The notes beneath the pieces are model-generated. The model searched no databases. It was not told where the DNA came from and saw only the letters and a list, made by a program, of their open reading frames with translations. The position numbers and the translations under genes are program-made. A stretch of DNA of 64,000 nt from NCBI GenBank assembly GCA_016858145.1, contig JAEHOE010000160.1, positions 1 to 64,000 on the forward strand, given 5' to 3'. Below, in pieces: positions 24,507-35,622 of the stretch (position 1 is the stretch's first letter; each line of letters opens with the position of its first letter). Origin of the DNA: Edaphochlamys debaryana (taxonomy: Eukaryota; Chlorophyta; Chlorophyceae; Chlamydomonadales).

Positions 24507-26971
24507 GCGGCTCGTACGCCCTGTGGGCTCAGCTATGCGAGGCGTGTATGTGCTGGGCTGTGGAGGTTTTGGCAGCGGGGCTCGTGCGCTGGCAGCATTG
24601 CAGCAGTCCTCTGCGCACGGGTGGCCACGCACGCAGCGTTAAGCGCGGGCCTGGGGTCTTGGGAAGACGGCCCCAGGGCTCTGCGACACACACGCCAAAG
24701 GGGCGGGTCCCTGCACAGATGGGCGCCCCGGAGGCACGCAGGGGTCTAGAGTGAAGGGAAGCGAAGCGCAACGTGGGGGTCAGGGTCTGGATTTAGGTCT
24801 AGGCCTGGCCCCTTGATCGTTGCCAGTCTCGCGCGCCCTTTGCATCTGGACCGGGTCTTCTTTTGCAGCACTGCGCGGCGAGTTGGGGTTACTGGGCCGT
24901 ATGGTCCGGAACCCACCGTTTACTTGATATTGGTGTGACCGGTGTGACCGTGCCCGTGTGAGGGGGGGCGCAAGGAGCGGATACATGCTGACAAATGCTT
25001 CTGACATTACGCTAGAGGAGAAGAGCCTTTCTGACATATGCTGGACTATTACGCTTATTTGCCTTAGGTAGGATATTGACCCTGAATGGACCGGACCTAG
25101 CAAGGACGCAGGGCGAACCAGGTTCGCAGGATGGGTTGGGGCATGGGCGTAGGCGCGACGTTTATGCACGCACGCCCTATGCACGCATGCTTATATGATG
25201 GCTGCTGAATGCTTGCCAAGGGCCGCTACGAAGCAAGGGCAATCCCCGGCCACCAGCTTGGCAAAGCAGATGCCGTGTAAGGCTGATTTGATGCTGCCCA
25301 GTGCCACGAGCCCCGCGGTCCCCTGCCTCGGGAGGGCCCGTCCCTTCGCCGCAGCATGATGGTGACCCTCGACGTACTGGACACAGGTCCTCGACTTATA
25401 TCGTGGGTTGCTATGTTGACAGAGCCCTCGCTCGCTGCCCTCAGGCAGGGTAGGGGGGGCCGGGTTGGGAAGAGTGTCCGGCTCATGTGTCGGACGGCCA
25501 GGGCTGTTCATGGCGGCTGTCATCCGCAGGCAGGGGGTGTGCATCAGTGTGAAATGCAGTGCGTCCTGCCCGGTTGGGGGCCCAGACCCGGATTGCTGCA
25601 CGTTGCATCGGCCCTGCAGCCTGCACTGCCAACGCAGCGGGCGCGTGGCCGAGGATCGCCTCAGCTGCGTTGAGCAGGGCGGCAGGCTGAGAAGGAGAGA
25701 TACAGAAGATGCAGAGGCTGATGTGTGTTGGGGACGTCCAGGCAGGCGCCTCACAACCCCACTCACAGAACGCGAAGGCTGGGGACCTTGGGTTAGTTAT
25801 GGCAGGATCAAAGGTCGAGGCATGGCGGGGCTAGTTGACGGAGAGATGCCTGCCCGTGAAGCCACGGAAGTTCGACGAGGAAGCAACCAGGGCGCTAGGG
25901 CGTGGAGGGTGCGCGGGGGACCGTGCGTGAGGGGAGAGAGGGAGCGGAGGCACGGCTGCTCGCCAGCTCCACGGGACTGATCCGCACACGCCGCAGATGC
26001 CTTATCGTCCTCGGAGCCCGGAAGCATGCTTGCCCGCCACCCGCTGCACCCGCAGGGCGCAGGCCCCGGGGCTGGCACCCGCTTGTACAGGAGGGTGCGG
26101 CCCCGCCCAACTCCGACCACCCACCAGCTGCCGACAGGTGCCCAGTTGCCCAGGTGTCCCCAGGTGCCCCCAGGTGCTAGGCAGGGGTGACGTGGCCGCG
26201 CGCGTGCGCCTTACCACGTTCCTCACAGGGACACGGACGGAGCTGGGGTTTGCCCCTCTGACCGTGACTCGAGGGTGGGCGCCGGGATCACGAAAGGATG
26301 AATGTAGCGGGGGCGCGGGGAGGGCTACACGGGGCTGACGTGTGCGGAGAGATGCCTGGGGCGCTACACGCTTAACCTCTCTCAGCCTCGGCTCGGAGCT
26401 GGTTCCTATTGTAACATCGCATCCTGGGGCATGCCGGTGCCACTGCCCGCATCGCTGTACCAACAGCTGGCCTAGGTTGCAAGGTGCGAAGCACATGTGA
26501 AAACGGTGCGGTTCGGACTGGAGTGTGAGGCGGGGTGTGACCGTGTGAGACGTCGGGTGGTGGGGTGTGTTCGTGCCCGCGGCTGCCGGACATGGGGTGG
26601 CCTGGAGTCGAGCGGCCGCGCGCTGCGGTGTGGACAGAACCCAACCAACCGTCGCGAGCGCTGCGATGGAAGGAGCAGCTGCCCGCGGCCCGGGCGCCAC
26701 ACCGCGCTCCTCTATATGCCTAACAGCTTTCACCTAGGCATAGCAGCACAGCAAGCATAATCGCCGCCTGCGGTTGGCTCGCGGCCGAACCTGGTGCAGG
26801 CTCTGCGCGGGCAGCGAAGCAGCTGTAGGCGCATCACAGGCTCTTTACCTAGTGCCTAGAGTCTTACTTTGCAAGGCTTACGAACTCTGAGCCAACCCGC
26901 CTGGGGCTTTCGTAGAGCATCACCTGCTGCTGCTGCGCCCTGCCTCACCGGGCTCGAGGCGGCCGTGCGCG
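24507..26971. other. Ycf54 3' UTR and long intergenic stretch
   Basis: No gene was recognised in either strand. A TGTAA at 25276-25280 lies about 770 bases after the Ycf54 stop and may be its poly(A) signal. Scattered open frames of 60-240 codons have no domains, and opposite-strand frames overlap them. The last few hundred bases should contain the promoter of the ligand-gated channel gene. Confidence 0.4.
25276..25280 (+). terminator. TGTAA poly(A) signal candidate, Ycf54
   Basis: This TGTAA follows the Ycf54 stop by about 770 bases, a plausible but not proven 3' UTR length for a green alga. Confidence 0.3.
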
Positions 26972-29900
26972 ATGCAGCCTTTTAGATGCAGCCTTAAGGC
27001 CTGTTCAGGCTCCACCAACACGGGGCACTTCAACGGCATTCCGCGTTCCGGTCGCAAGCATGGCCTGCCACTGTGCTCCTCGTCTTTCGGCGCTTTCTTC
27101 CTAGCCCTGGCACTTCTATGCATCAGCAGTGGATTGTTGGGGCCGCTGGGCGCAATCGCGCAGATGCCCGAACCGTTTGCTGGGAGCGATGCACCGGTGC
27201 CACAAGGTGAGCGGCCGGTTGTAGTCAGCTTCAAGGGCAGCGGAAGGTGGGGAGAGGGCGATGGGATTGCCGAGAGGGTTCGCCACAGGTGAGACACACC
27301 GTGAGTGCGACTCGAGAGTTGCCCTTTCCCCCGCCCAGGTGGCCCCGTCGATGTAAACGTGACGGCACTTTTGGAGCGCATTGTTGGAATTGACCAGAAC
27401 CGCGATAATTACCAGGTGCGTGACCTAGCTGCTGGGTTACAGGAGTGTGGGGGTTCGAGGTGGCCTGGGGGTTGGTCGAGGGTCGAGGCAGGGGCTGGGA
27501 GGCAGCAGCCCGTTCATACCCGTCTGCAGCACCCGCGCCCCGTCCCCTCCGCTCATTGCGCCCTCCCCCCACCCTCCTCCTCCCCCACACCCTCTCATTC
27601 TCCCCCGTACTAACCACCGCACCCTCCTCCTTCCCTAACCTCCAGGCCGTGTGGTGGGTCATCCTCACCTGGTCGGACCCCACCGCCGCCGCCACGCTCT
27701 CCGCCGCCACGGGCGCAGCCATGGCCCCCACCGGCCCCAACGCCTCCCCCAACGCCTCCGCCTCCTCCGCCTCCGCCTGCGGCCTGCCCTGCGAGAACAG
27801 CGGCCTGGGCTCGGGCGGGTGCTGCGACGGGCTGTGGCTGCCGCGGCTGCACGTGCTCAACATCATCTCCTACCCGCAGGCACGGGGGGCTTTGCGGGGG
27901 TATTGGGGGCTTGGGTTTGTGGACCCTACTTCGCAAGTAGCAAGTGGGTTGGGGTTGAGCGGCGACATGGGGTGTATCTGAGGGGCTGCTCGTGTGTTAA
28001 GCTAGGGAAGCGTAAGCACAGAGAAAGCGGGCCGGGGACGGGGGGCCGGGGATTGGGGGATTGGGAGGGGATGGCGGCTTGCGGTCGGTTGGGTGAGGTT
28101 AAAGCGGGGAGGCGGGTGGGGGATGGCGAGGCGGCGAAGTGGAGAGGGTTAGGGGGGGGGCTGGGACTGGCATGGGGCATGGCGCATGGCTTCTTGGCCT
28201 CTGCAGTGCGGCTCCTGGCCACGACGCCCTGCAGGGGGCATCAGGGCAGGGAGGGGCAGGGGCAGGGGGCCCAGCGGGGCAGCAGCGCAGCGGGAGGGAA
28301 CACCCCCCCAACGGCCACCGGATGGTACCGATTGGGGCGGACTGGGCCGTGCGCGGGCCCCAGGAGCCCCTCTTGTGGTGCCCCTGCGGCTGACCCTGCG
28401 CCACCCGTCCAATCCACCGTCGACCCCCGCTTACCCCCTCCCCTTTGCCCTCCTCACCCACCCCTCAGGACCAGATCAACCGCTACCGGATCCGCGTGGA
28501 TCCACAGCGGGGGGTGGTCACGTGGTCGACGCGGCTGTACGGCACGTGGTGCGTGCGGCGTGTGGCTCCGGGTGGTGGGCGGTCGGGGTCCGGGGGAGGC
28601 GGGGACAGTACAACGGTACGGGAGGCGCGGCGGAGCTAAGGGATTTGATGAGGGCGGGGTACAACAGGTCCGAGGTGCCCCTGCCCAATCCCCTGACCGG
28701 TACCCTCCACACACACACCACCACCACCACAACTGCCCCCCTCCCCCCGCGTTGCGCTCAGGTACTCCCCATTTGACTTCCGCGCCTACCCCTTTGAGCA
28801 CCAGCACCTGCTGCTGGAGCTGGGGCTGGCGGACAGCCAGGCGGCGCAGGCGGGGCTGAGGTGGGAGCACGTGGCCAAACTCAACAACACGCCGCACACG
28901 AAGGGTGCGTGGGGGACGGGGGGAGAGGGTGTGGGAGGGTGGAAGGAAGGGTGGGCGGGAGAGTGGGTGGGCGGGGTGGAGGCAGAGGGAAGGGAAAAGA
29001 GACCGAGGCAGCTGGGCACGCTAAGATTCCGTTGGGTGCGCTAGGCACGGTTGAGTGCGCCGCTAGGGACGCGGGTGCGGTTGGGTGCGCCGTTGGGTGC
29101 GCTAGGGACGCCGAAGTAACCGCTCCCTGACCTCATCCGCCATCCCCACACGCACCCCCCCTGCCCCTCCCTCCAGGCGCCGACCTGGCCGGGTGGCGCA
29201 TGAAGTGGGGCAAGGGCAAGCTGTACGACAGCCGCAACTGCATGACGGAGTACGGCATGGACGCGGCCAGGTGGGACGAGCCCGTATCACAGGGTGCGGG
29301 CTGCAGCGCACGCGCTTTTCCCCTTTTCCCCTGGTCGACGGTGGGGCCCCCTAAAGCCCCAACCCCCGCCCCCCAGCCGCTAACCCCCAACCGCTCACCC
29401 CCAACCGCCAACCGCCAGGTACGACCCGGCCTTCCCCGCCATGCTCCCCGACGGCTCCCCCGCCCCCGCCCTGCTGGTGACCACCCCCGTGGCGGCGCTG
29501 CACGCACCGCACGGGGGCGGCGCGGCCAGCACGTCGGGCCCCCCCGCGGGCTCCTGCTCCGCGGGGGGCTACACGTCTGTGTACGAGGAGGGGCGGGCGC
29601 TGTTCCCCGCCGTGGTGCTGGTGGCGGACATCATGGTGGGGAGGGGGCGGAGGGGTTTGGGGGAGAAGGGGGGGGAAAGGGGGCCAGGGTTTTGCAAGCC
29701 GTGCGTGCCGTGTGTTGGGCTGAGGCGGTGGTGCTGGTGGCTGGCATCATGGTGGGGAGGGGGGGAAAGGGGGGCGGAAGGGTTTGGGGGGGAGAGGGGG
29801 GGCCAGGGTTTTGCGTGCCATGTGGGGCCGGGTGTGGGGCGGGGGCATGCGTTGGGCCGAGCGCTGTTGACGTGGTGCTGCCTGTGCGTGGGGGGCTGTG

Positions 29901-32900
29901 CCGAGCTCTGCATGCACCCCGGTGCGTGTGTGTGTGTGCGTGCGCAGGTGAAGCGAGTGTCGTCGTACTACGTCCTCACGCACCTCTTCCCGGTGGGTTG
30001 CCGGGGGCTGTGGGGCTGGGGTGCGAGTGGAGTGGCGTATGGCAGGCATGGACATTCCCCTCCCGCCCCTCTCCGGATACCCGACCAAGCCCCACGCCCC
30101 GGTCCTCCGACCCCCTCTCTTCCGACCCCCAGCCTTCTGACCCTCCGTCCCCCCGGCATGCCCCCCCACCCCTACCCCCAGGTGCTCCTGATCACGCTCG
30201 TGTCGTTCGTCGGTGGGTAGCAGACGGGTTGGGGGTGGGAGGGGTGGGGGGTTGGTGTCCCACAGACAGGGCGGGCGGAGGGCTTACTCTGGTGGGCTGT
30301 CGCGGGGGCTGCATGGGCGGGGGCCCGGGCCGGTGTCCGTCAACCGCCAACCCCCCTAGCTCGACCCCCGCCCACACGCCCTTCCCCCCTCCAACCCCCG
30401 TTGTGCCCCGCAGTCTTCTTCATGCCGATCGACGCCCTGGGCGACCGCATGAGTAAGCCAGAATCTCGATCAGTAATGCTTACTCATGCCTTACGTGCGG
30501 GGCCCAGCCACTACATGAAAACCTTATGGTGCCCTTTCATCAACCACGATCTGCCTCTCCTCCCCCTCCCCCCTCCCCAGGTGTGGTCCTGACCATGTTC
30601 CTGTCACTCACAGCCATGCAGGTGGGGGGGGGATAGGGGGGGGTTCAGGGTTTAAAGGGTGGGTTGTGTGTGTTTCTGTAGGAGGGGTTTGGGGACAGAA
30701 GAGCTCCTGGGGAGGTGGTTCGAGTGGGCTGTCCGGGGCGACACTCAGCTCCCGGCGCCCGCCGGCCCGTCTCTCAAGGTCTGACCCAAACCTCCTCCCT
30801 TGCCCCCTTCCCCCCTTCCCCCTCCCCCCACCCCCTCCACTGCAGTTCGTGTTTGACTTCCCGCCCGCCAACTACATCAACGCACTGGAGCAGGTGCGGG
30901 TTCGGCAGTTAGTCATACGTAGTCATACTGAGTCACGGTGCCAAACGTTTCACAGCCGGTAGTCCTGCCCTTCGTCGGTATTGCTAGCAGCGCCAGCAAT
31001 TGTCAGAGCGTCACTCCCCTTTCCTCCACCTCCCGGCTGGTCTATTCGTCTATATCTATCTTATCCGCCCAAGCACTCCGGCCCTTCCCCCCTTCCCCCC
31101 CTGACAGGTGGTCCTGATCTCTTACATCATGATCTCACTGGCATGCATCGAGTGAGATCGGCCTGGGTGGCGACCAGGGGTTGGGGGCAGATGAGCAGTC
31201 GGAGACTGTGCGCCCTCCCCCGTCCGCCAAGCACGCAGCACCAACAGGAGGTCCAGCCGGAGGGGATCCAGGCCAGGACCACACGGCACGGCCCGTTCAC
31301 GCACCACTTCTGTCGCCCCTGCCAAGCCCCCTGCCCCCTGCCCGCTCACCCCCTCCCAGGTGTCTGCTGGTGAACCGCCTCGCAACGGTGAGAGCGCGAG
31401 CGCGGGGCAAGGTCTAGGCGGGTTCGGGGATCTCTGGGGGGGCAGGGGGCAGACGGGTTCCAAGGGCGCCCTGGAACTGGTCTTCGTAGGGGCCCTCATA
31501 GGGGTCCCTCATTGTAACCACCGATGACTGGAACTGCAAATCAGAGGTTCGGCTGCCCCCCCCCCCCCCCCCCCGCAAAGCTTTACTAAGCCCCTGCCGC
31601 GCGCGCTCTCCCCTTCGCGGTGACGTGACACAGGTGGCATACACCCTGCAAAACAAGAGGAGCTGCGTACGGAAGTACGGCGAGATCCTGCACAGGTACG
31701 GCATCAACCGGCACGGCAGTTGAGGACGCTCGCCTGCGCCTCCCGCTCCACTCTTGCGCCCCGCCACCGCCACAGCCTTCGGCCCCGCCCCTCAAAACCC
31801 TCGCCCCTCAAAACCCTAACCCCTTCCCTCCCCCCTTCCCTCCCCCCTTCACTTCTGGCCCTCAAGAAATCCCTTACCAGCCACCACGTAAACCATCTCC
31901 TCTGCCCTCCCCCCTCCCCCCCTGTTCCCTGTCAGGGGCCGCACCCTGGCCGCCCGCACGCTCCCCCGCCTGTCCTTCTCCGGCAGCCGTCCGGGGGCCG
32001 GGGGCCTGGGCGCACGGAGGGAGGACTCGGCCATGGGAGGACTGGTGATCCCGGAGGGAGATGAGGTTGGTGGGGCCTGGTGAGGGCCTGGGTTGGGCCT
32101 GCAGGGGGGCTGGGCGGGGCCTGCTCTGGTGCTCGCGGGGGCCGACCTACAGCCCTCCCACTGCGGCCCTTCGACCTCCCACCCCACCCCCACCCCCACC
32201 TCTCCCCCCCCCGCCCCTCAGCATATGGTCTCCGCCGCGGCCTCCACCCCCCTGCCCTCACGCACCGCACGCACCGCACTCCCCAGCCGCTCGCACCGAG
32301 CCTCAGGATCGGGATCCGGATCCGGGACCGGCCCGGGCGGCCGGCCGGTCTCGGCCGCCCGCTCCCGCCGCAGCCTGTCCGGCCTCCTCGAGGCGACCGG
32401 CATCCTGGCACCCCAACCGCCCATGCCCCAACCGCCCATGCCCATGCCCCAGCCCCAACTGCCCATGTACCAACACCAACACCTCTACTACCAAAACTAC
32501 CCCCCCTCACAACAACAACAACAGCAGTCTCAGCAGCAGTCACAGCATCAGTTTCAGCAGCAGTCACAGCAGCTGTCACAGCAACAGCTGCACCACGGGC
32601 AGGGCGATGTCGGCCCCCGCCGCGCGCTCTCGTCCCTGCTCTACGGCGCGCCCTCCGCCTCCCTCGACCCCCCCGTCTCCGCCTCCTTCCCCGTCAGTGC
32701 CGCCAGCGCAGACAGCGCCGGGGCGGGGGCCGAGGGGCCGCACAGCGGCAGCGGCAACGCGGGGGGCACGGGGGGCTGGGGCGGGGCCGGCGGCGACGGT
32801 GCGGTGGGGACAGAGCCCGACTGGCCGCTGCAGGAGCAGCCCTCCCCGCCGCTGCACCACCCGCCGCCGCTGAACGGGGACGAGGCCCAGGCCCAGGCCC

Positions 32901-33935
32901 AGGCCCACCAGGGCCCGGGCAATGGCGGCCGGGCCGGTGCGGGCCTGTCCCCCTTCGCCTCCTCCAACCTCCAGGCTGACTACTTCAACGCCGCCAGCGC
33001 CCGCCTCCCGCCCCCCTCGGACCAGCCCCGAACCGCCGCCCGTTCTGCTCCCAAGCCGCCGCTGCCCCGCCCCCCGCGGGCCGGGCTCTCCTGCTGTGCC
33101 TGCGTGCGCGGGGCCAAGGCCCCCGCCCCCGCCGTGACGGTCTCCGCCTCCGCCTCCGCGCCCTACCCCGATGCCCCCAACTCGGTGGCACGGCCGGACC
33201 CCGAGGAGGAGGGGGACGGTGACGTGGAGGCGGGGCCGGCGGGCGGCAAGGGGGGCGACCCCAAGGGGGGCAGCAGGAAGGGCGACAAGGTGGCGCCGTC
33301 GTCGCCTCGAGGTGCGGCGGGGCGGGAGGGGGGGGGGGGGGGGGGGGGGGCTTCAGGGGATGGGGAGGGCGGAGGACCATGCCTTCTGCCGGTCCTGGCC
33401 CCTGCCACACGTACAACGCCCCGCCCTCTCCCCACCCACTCCTCACCCCCCGCCTCCCCACCTCCCCCCCACCCTCCTCCCACCCCAAGGCCTGCGCGGC
33501 TGCTGCGCCATCCTGCTGGCCTGGCTGGCCTGCGTGGCCTCCACGCCCGGGGAGTACTACAGCCGCTGCAAGGCGGACCCCGAGTTCGCCGAGTTCGTGG
33601 CGGGGCGCATCGACACCTTCGCATGCGCCTTCTGCTTCGTGACGTACGTCGTGGTGGTCGCGGTGGGTGGGGGATGGGGGAGAGGGGGGGAGAGGGGGGG
33701 AGGGGGGGCATTGGGGGGAGGACGTCCGCGGGTGCATGGGCGGGTGCACTTCACACGCGGCACAGCCCCGGACGTCGGCAAGGTGTCAAACCTCTCCCGC
33801 TCCACTGACCTTCATTCTTTCCCCCGATCTGGATCTGGATCTCTTTTCTGGATCTGGATCCAGATCGTGCTGTCCCTCCAGACCATGGTGGGCGACCACC
33901 GCCTCATGCTGGGGGGCACGCCGGGCAACATGTGA
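26972..33935 (+). CDS. Pentameric ligand-gated ion channel subunit, Cys-less (Pro-loop) type
   Basis: Nineteen exons: 26972-27206, 27339-27415, 27646-27879, 28469-28545, 28762-28904, 29177-29270, 29419-29635, 29948-29992, 30182-30212, 30414-30452, 30581-30621, 30846-30893, 31108-31151, 31360-31387, 31634-31695, 31936-32065, 32222-33311, 33490-33662, 33864-33935. They give 959 residues in phase. A hydrophobic stretch near 44-62 is a signal peptide or anchor. Ectodomain marks are AVWWVILTWSDP, LWLPRLHVLN and, at 210-219, SPFDFRAYPF, the signature loop without flanking Cys, as in bacterial members. M1 (about 366-390) starts RVSSYYV...P. M2 (395-411) is DRMSVVLTMFLSLTAMQ with Leu405 at 9', Thr402 at 6' and Ser398 at 2'. 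M3 (428-450) and M4 (about 918-941) follow. The M3-M4 loop is about 460 residues and rich in Gln, Pro and Ser. Ligand unknown. A possible extra exon near 28207-28372 is also phase-compatible but not needed. Confidence 0.88.
32512..32600 (+). repeat. CAG/CAA repeat encoding Gln-rich stretch in the channel loop
   Basis: The large M3-M4 exon contains a run of CAA and CAG codons with interspersed Ser and His codons, giving SQQQQQQSQQQSQHQFQQ and similar. Proline/Met/Gln motifs (APQPPMPQPPMPMPQPQ) lie just before it. It sits in the predicted cytosolic loop and is likely disordered. Confidence 0.8.
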
Positions 33936-35622
33936 GGGGGAGGACGGGGGGGAGAGGAGGGTGGCGCGATCCAGGATCTGGATCCATACGGCAACCTTTA
34001 CCCCGGGCAAGGACGGCTCGCCCCACACTCATGGTTCGAGGCGGCTGCAGACGGGTCCGTTGGGCCGGTCGCGAGGAGGACCGCGGGGTCAGGGTGGGAG
34101 GGATGCATGCAACGTGCAACTAGCCGGGTCTGGCCCACCAGGGTGGGAGGGATGGTCGAGTAAGTGGGCGGGTTGGGGTTGGTGGCGAGGCCTTAGCGAA
34201 GCAGCCATGAACACAAAGCAAGTTATGGCTGACCCAATCAAGTCGATGCTGCATGCAACGTGTGTGTGTTGTGGTGATGCGTTGTCAGGCGGTCGAGTGT
34301 TTTAGCGCGAGGGCGATCGGGATGTGCATAGAGTGAGCGCCAGAGTGAAAGCGAAAGCGAGGGAGGCAGTGATCATTCCGTGTGTCAGAGTGAGGGTAGC
34401 GTCGCCAAGCCCCCTGCGGTGGATGGCGGTGGCCTGAAGGGGCGAGGCGGCGAATAAGCAATGTTGCTTGAGAATGCCTTAGGTTTCTTTGGGGATTCCT
34501 GCGATCAAGGGATGGGCTTAACGTTTGTGTGCGCTGGCTGTGGGCCCGGGATTCAGGGCCTGAGGCGGGGTGTGATGACTGGCCGGAGGCGGGCTGTGCC
34601 CTATGGCGGGGTCGGTGGTGTGGTGGTGCTGTGTGACCCCACACGTGAGCTTCATCCACAAAGCAGGTTTATACCCCTTCTCGTGTGCACAGTTTGTTTG
34701 GTGTGACGTGCATCATTGCCCCGTGCATGGCCGTGCATTGGCTTTGTGCAGTGCAGTGGCCGTTGATTCACGTGGGCCCAACACTAAGGGGCGCTATATT
34801 GTGTGATCTACGCTGTACAGCTTTCGGGCCGTTTCAGGTTTCATTCGGGCGGGATCTTGTTGTTGCCAGCAGCCTGAGCCCCGTGGCTTAGCTTGGTTTC
34901 TGGCGCCACCGGCTTTGAGGGGGCGGGCTGCTTTGGCTGCATAAGGTAGATTCGTTGCTGGCTCGCTGCACGGATAGTCGGAGGGAACTTAGCTCGAATA
35001 TATGTGTCGAAAGTTGAAACCCAGCGCCTTGAATGCTGTATCGAGGCGCATTGTGCGTAAGTCATGCATGTTGCCGTGCTGTGTGTTCGTCCTTCGTAGC
35101 ACGCTCCAATATACGACATGCATCGGGCTCGGATGGCCCCTGCGGCCTGGGGATCAGGGGGCCGGGAGGACAACGTCGTGTGCCCTGCCTAGCTTGAGTC
35201 CGGAGATGTGGCAGGCCTCCTATCTTCGCTGTAACCAGCCTGCGGCCCAAATACTACATGCCCCCCCGAAGAGCAACATTCTTCGCACGTTTGTGTGTGC
35301 GTGAGCTGGCGCCAGCTGGAAGGGACTGGGGCAGGGTCCTCATCCTGCCCCTAGGGTTGTCGCCGCACGCCCCGCACGCCACAGCATCCCTCGCTAGCTT
35401 CGCCGCTGCTATTGGTCTCTTGCTCTTCGTGTGCTTCCTCAAACGCTCTCGTCACCTCACTCTCGTCGTCCCCGCGCCAAAACATACATCCTTCGCCTGG
35501 CCCCAGGCTTCGCAGGCGACGACCTGCCTCACGTCGTCAGAAGCAGTTGCATGTTAGACACAAGTTCGCGCCTGTAAGAGCTCGTTTAGCCGGTCGCGCG
35601 CAAAGCCCGCGCTTCTGGCGCC
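33936..35622. other. Intergenic between the channel and the RAD7-like gene
   Basis: No coding domain was seen. The first part should be the 3' UTR of the channel. A TGTAA at 35230-35234 is too distant to assign with confidence. The bases 34106-34141 match, in inverted orientation, a stretch at 50008-50045 (see separate repeat entries). Confidence 0.4.
34106..34141 (+). repeat. Dispersed repeat copy, inverted relative to 50008-50045
   Basis: The sequence ATGCAACGTGCAACTAGCCG continuing GGTCTGGCCCACCAG is the reverse complement of CTGGTGGGCCAGACCCGGCT continuing AGTTGCACGTTGCAT in an intron of the HMG-box gene 16 kb away. A match of about 35 bases is far beyond chance. Confidence 0.8.

Noticed and set aside
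28207..28372. Possible extra exon of the channel gene
   Set aside because: It is flanked by usable AG and GT and is phase-compatible, but its Gly/Arg/Pro-rich peptide interrupts an otherwise continuous ectodomain alignment, so the simpler model without it is preferred.
31634..31723. Early stop of the channel gene after ILHRYGINRHGS
   Set aside because: Read-through of the donor at 31696 gives a stop at 31723 and loses M4. Splicing there continues in phase to M4, so the longer form is preferred; the short one could be an isoform.
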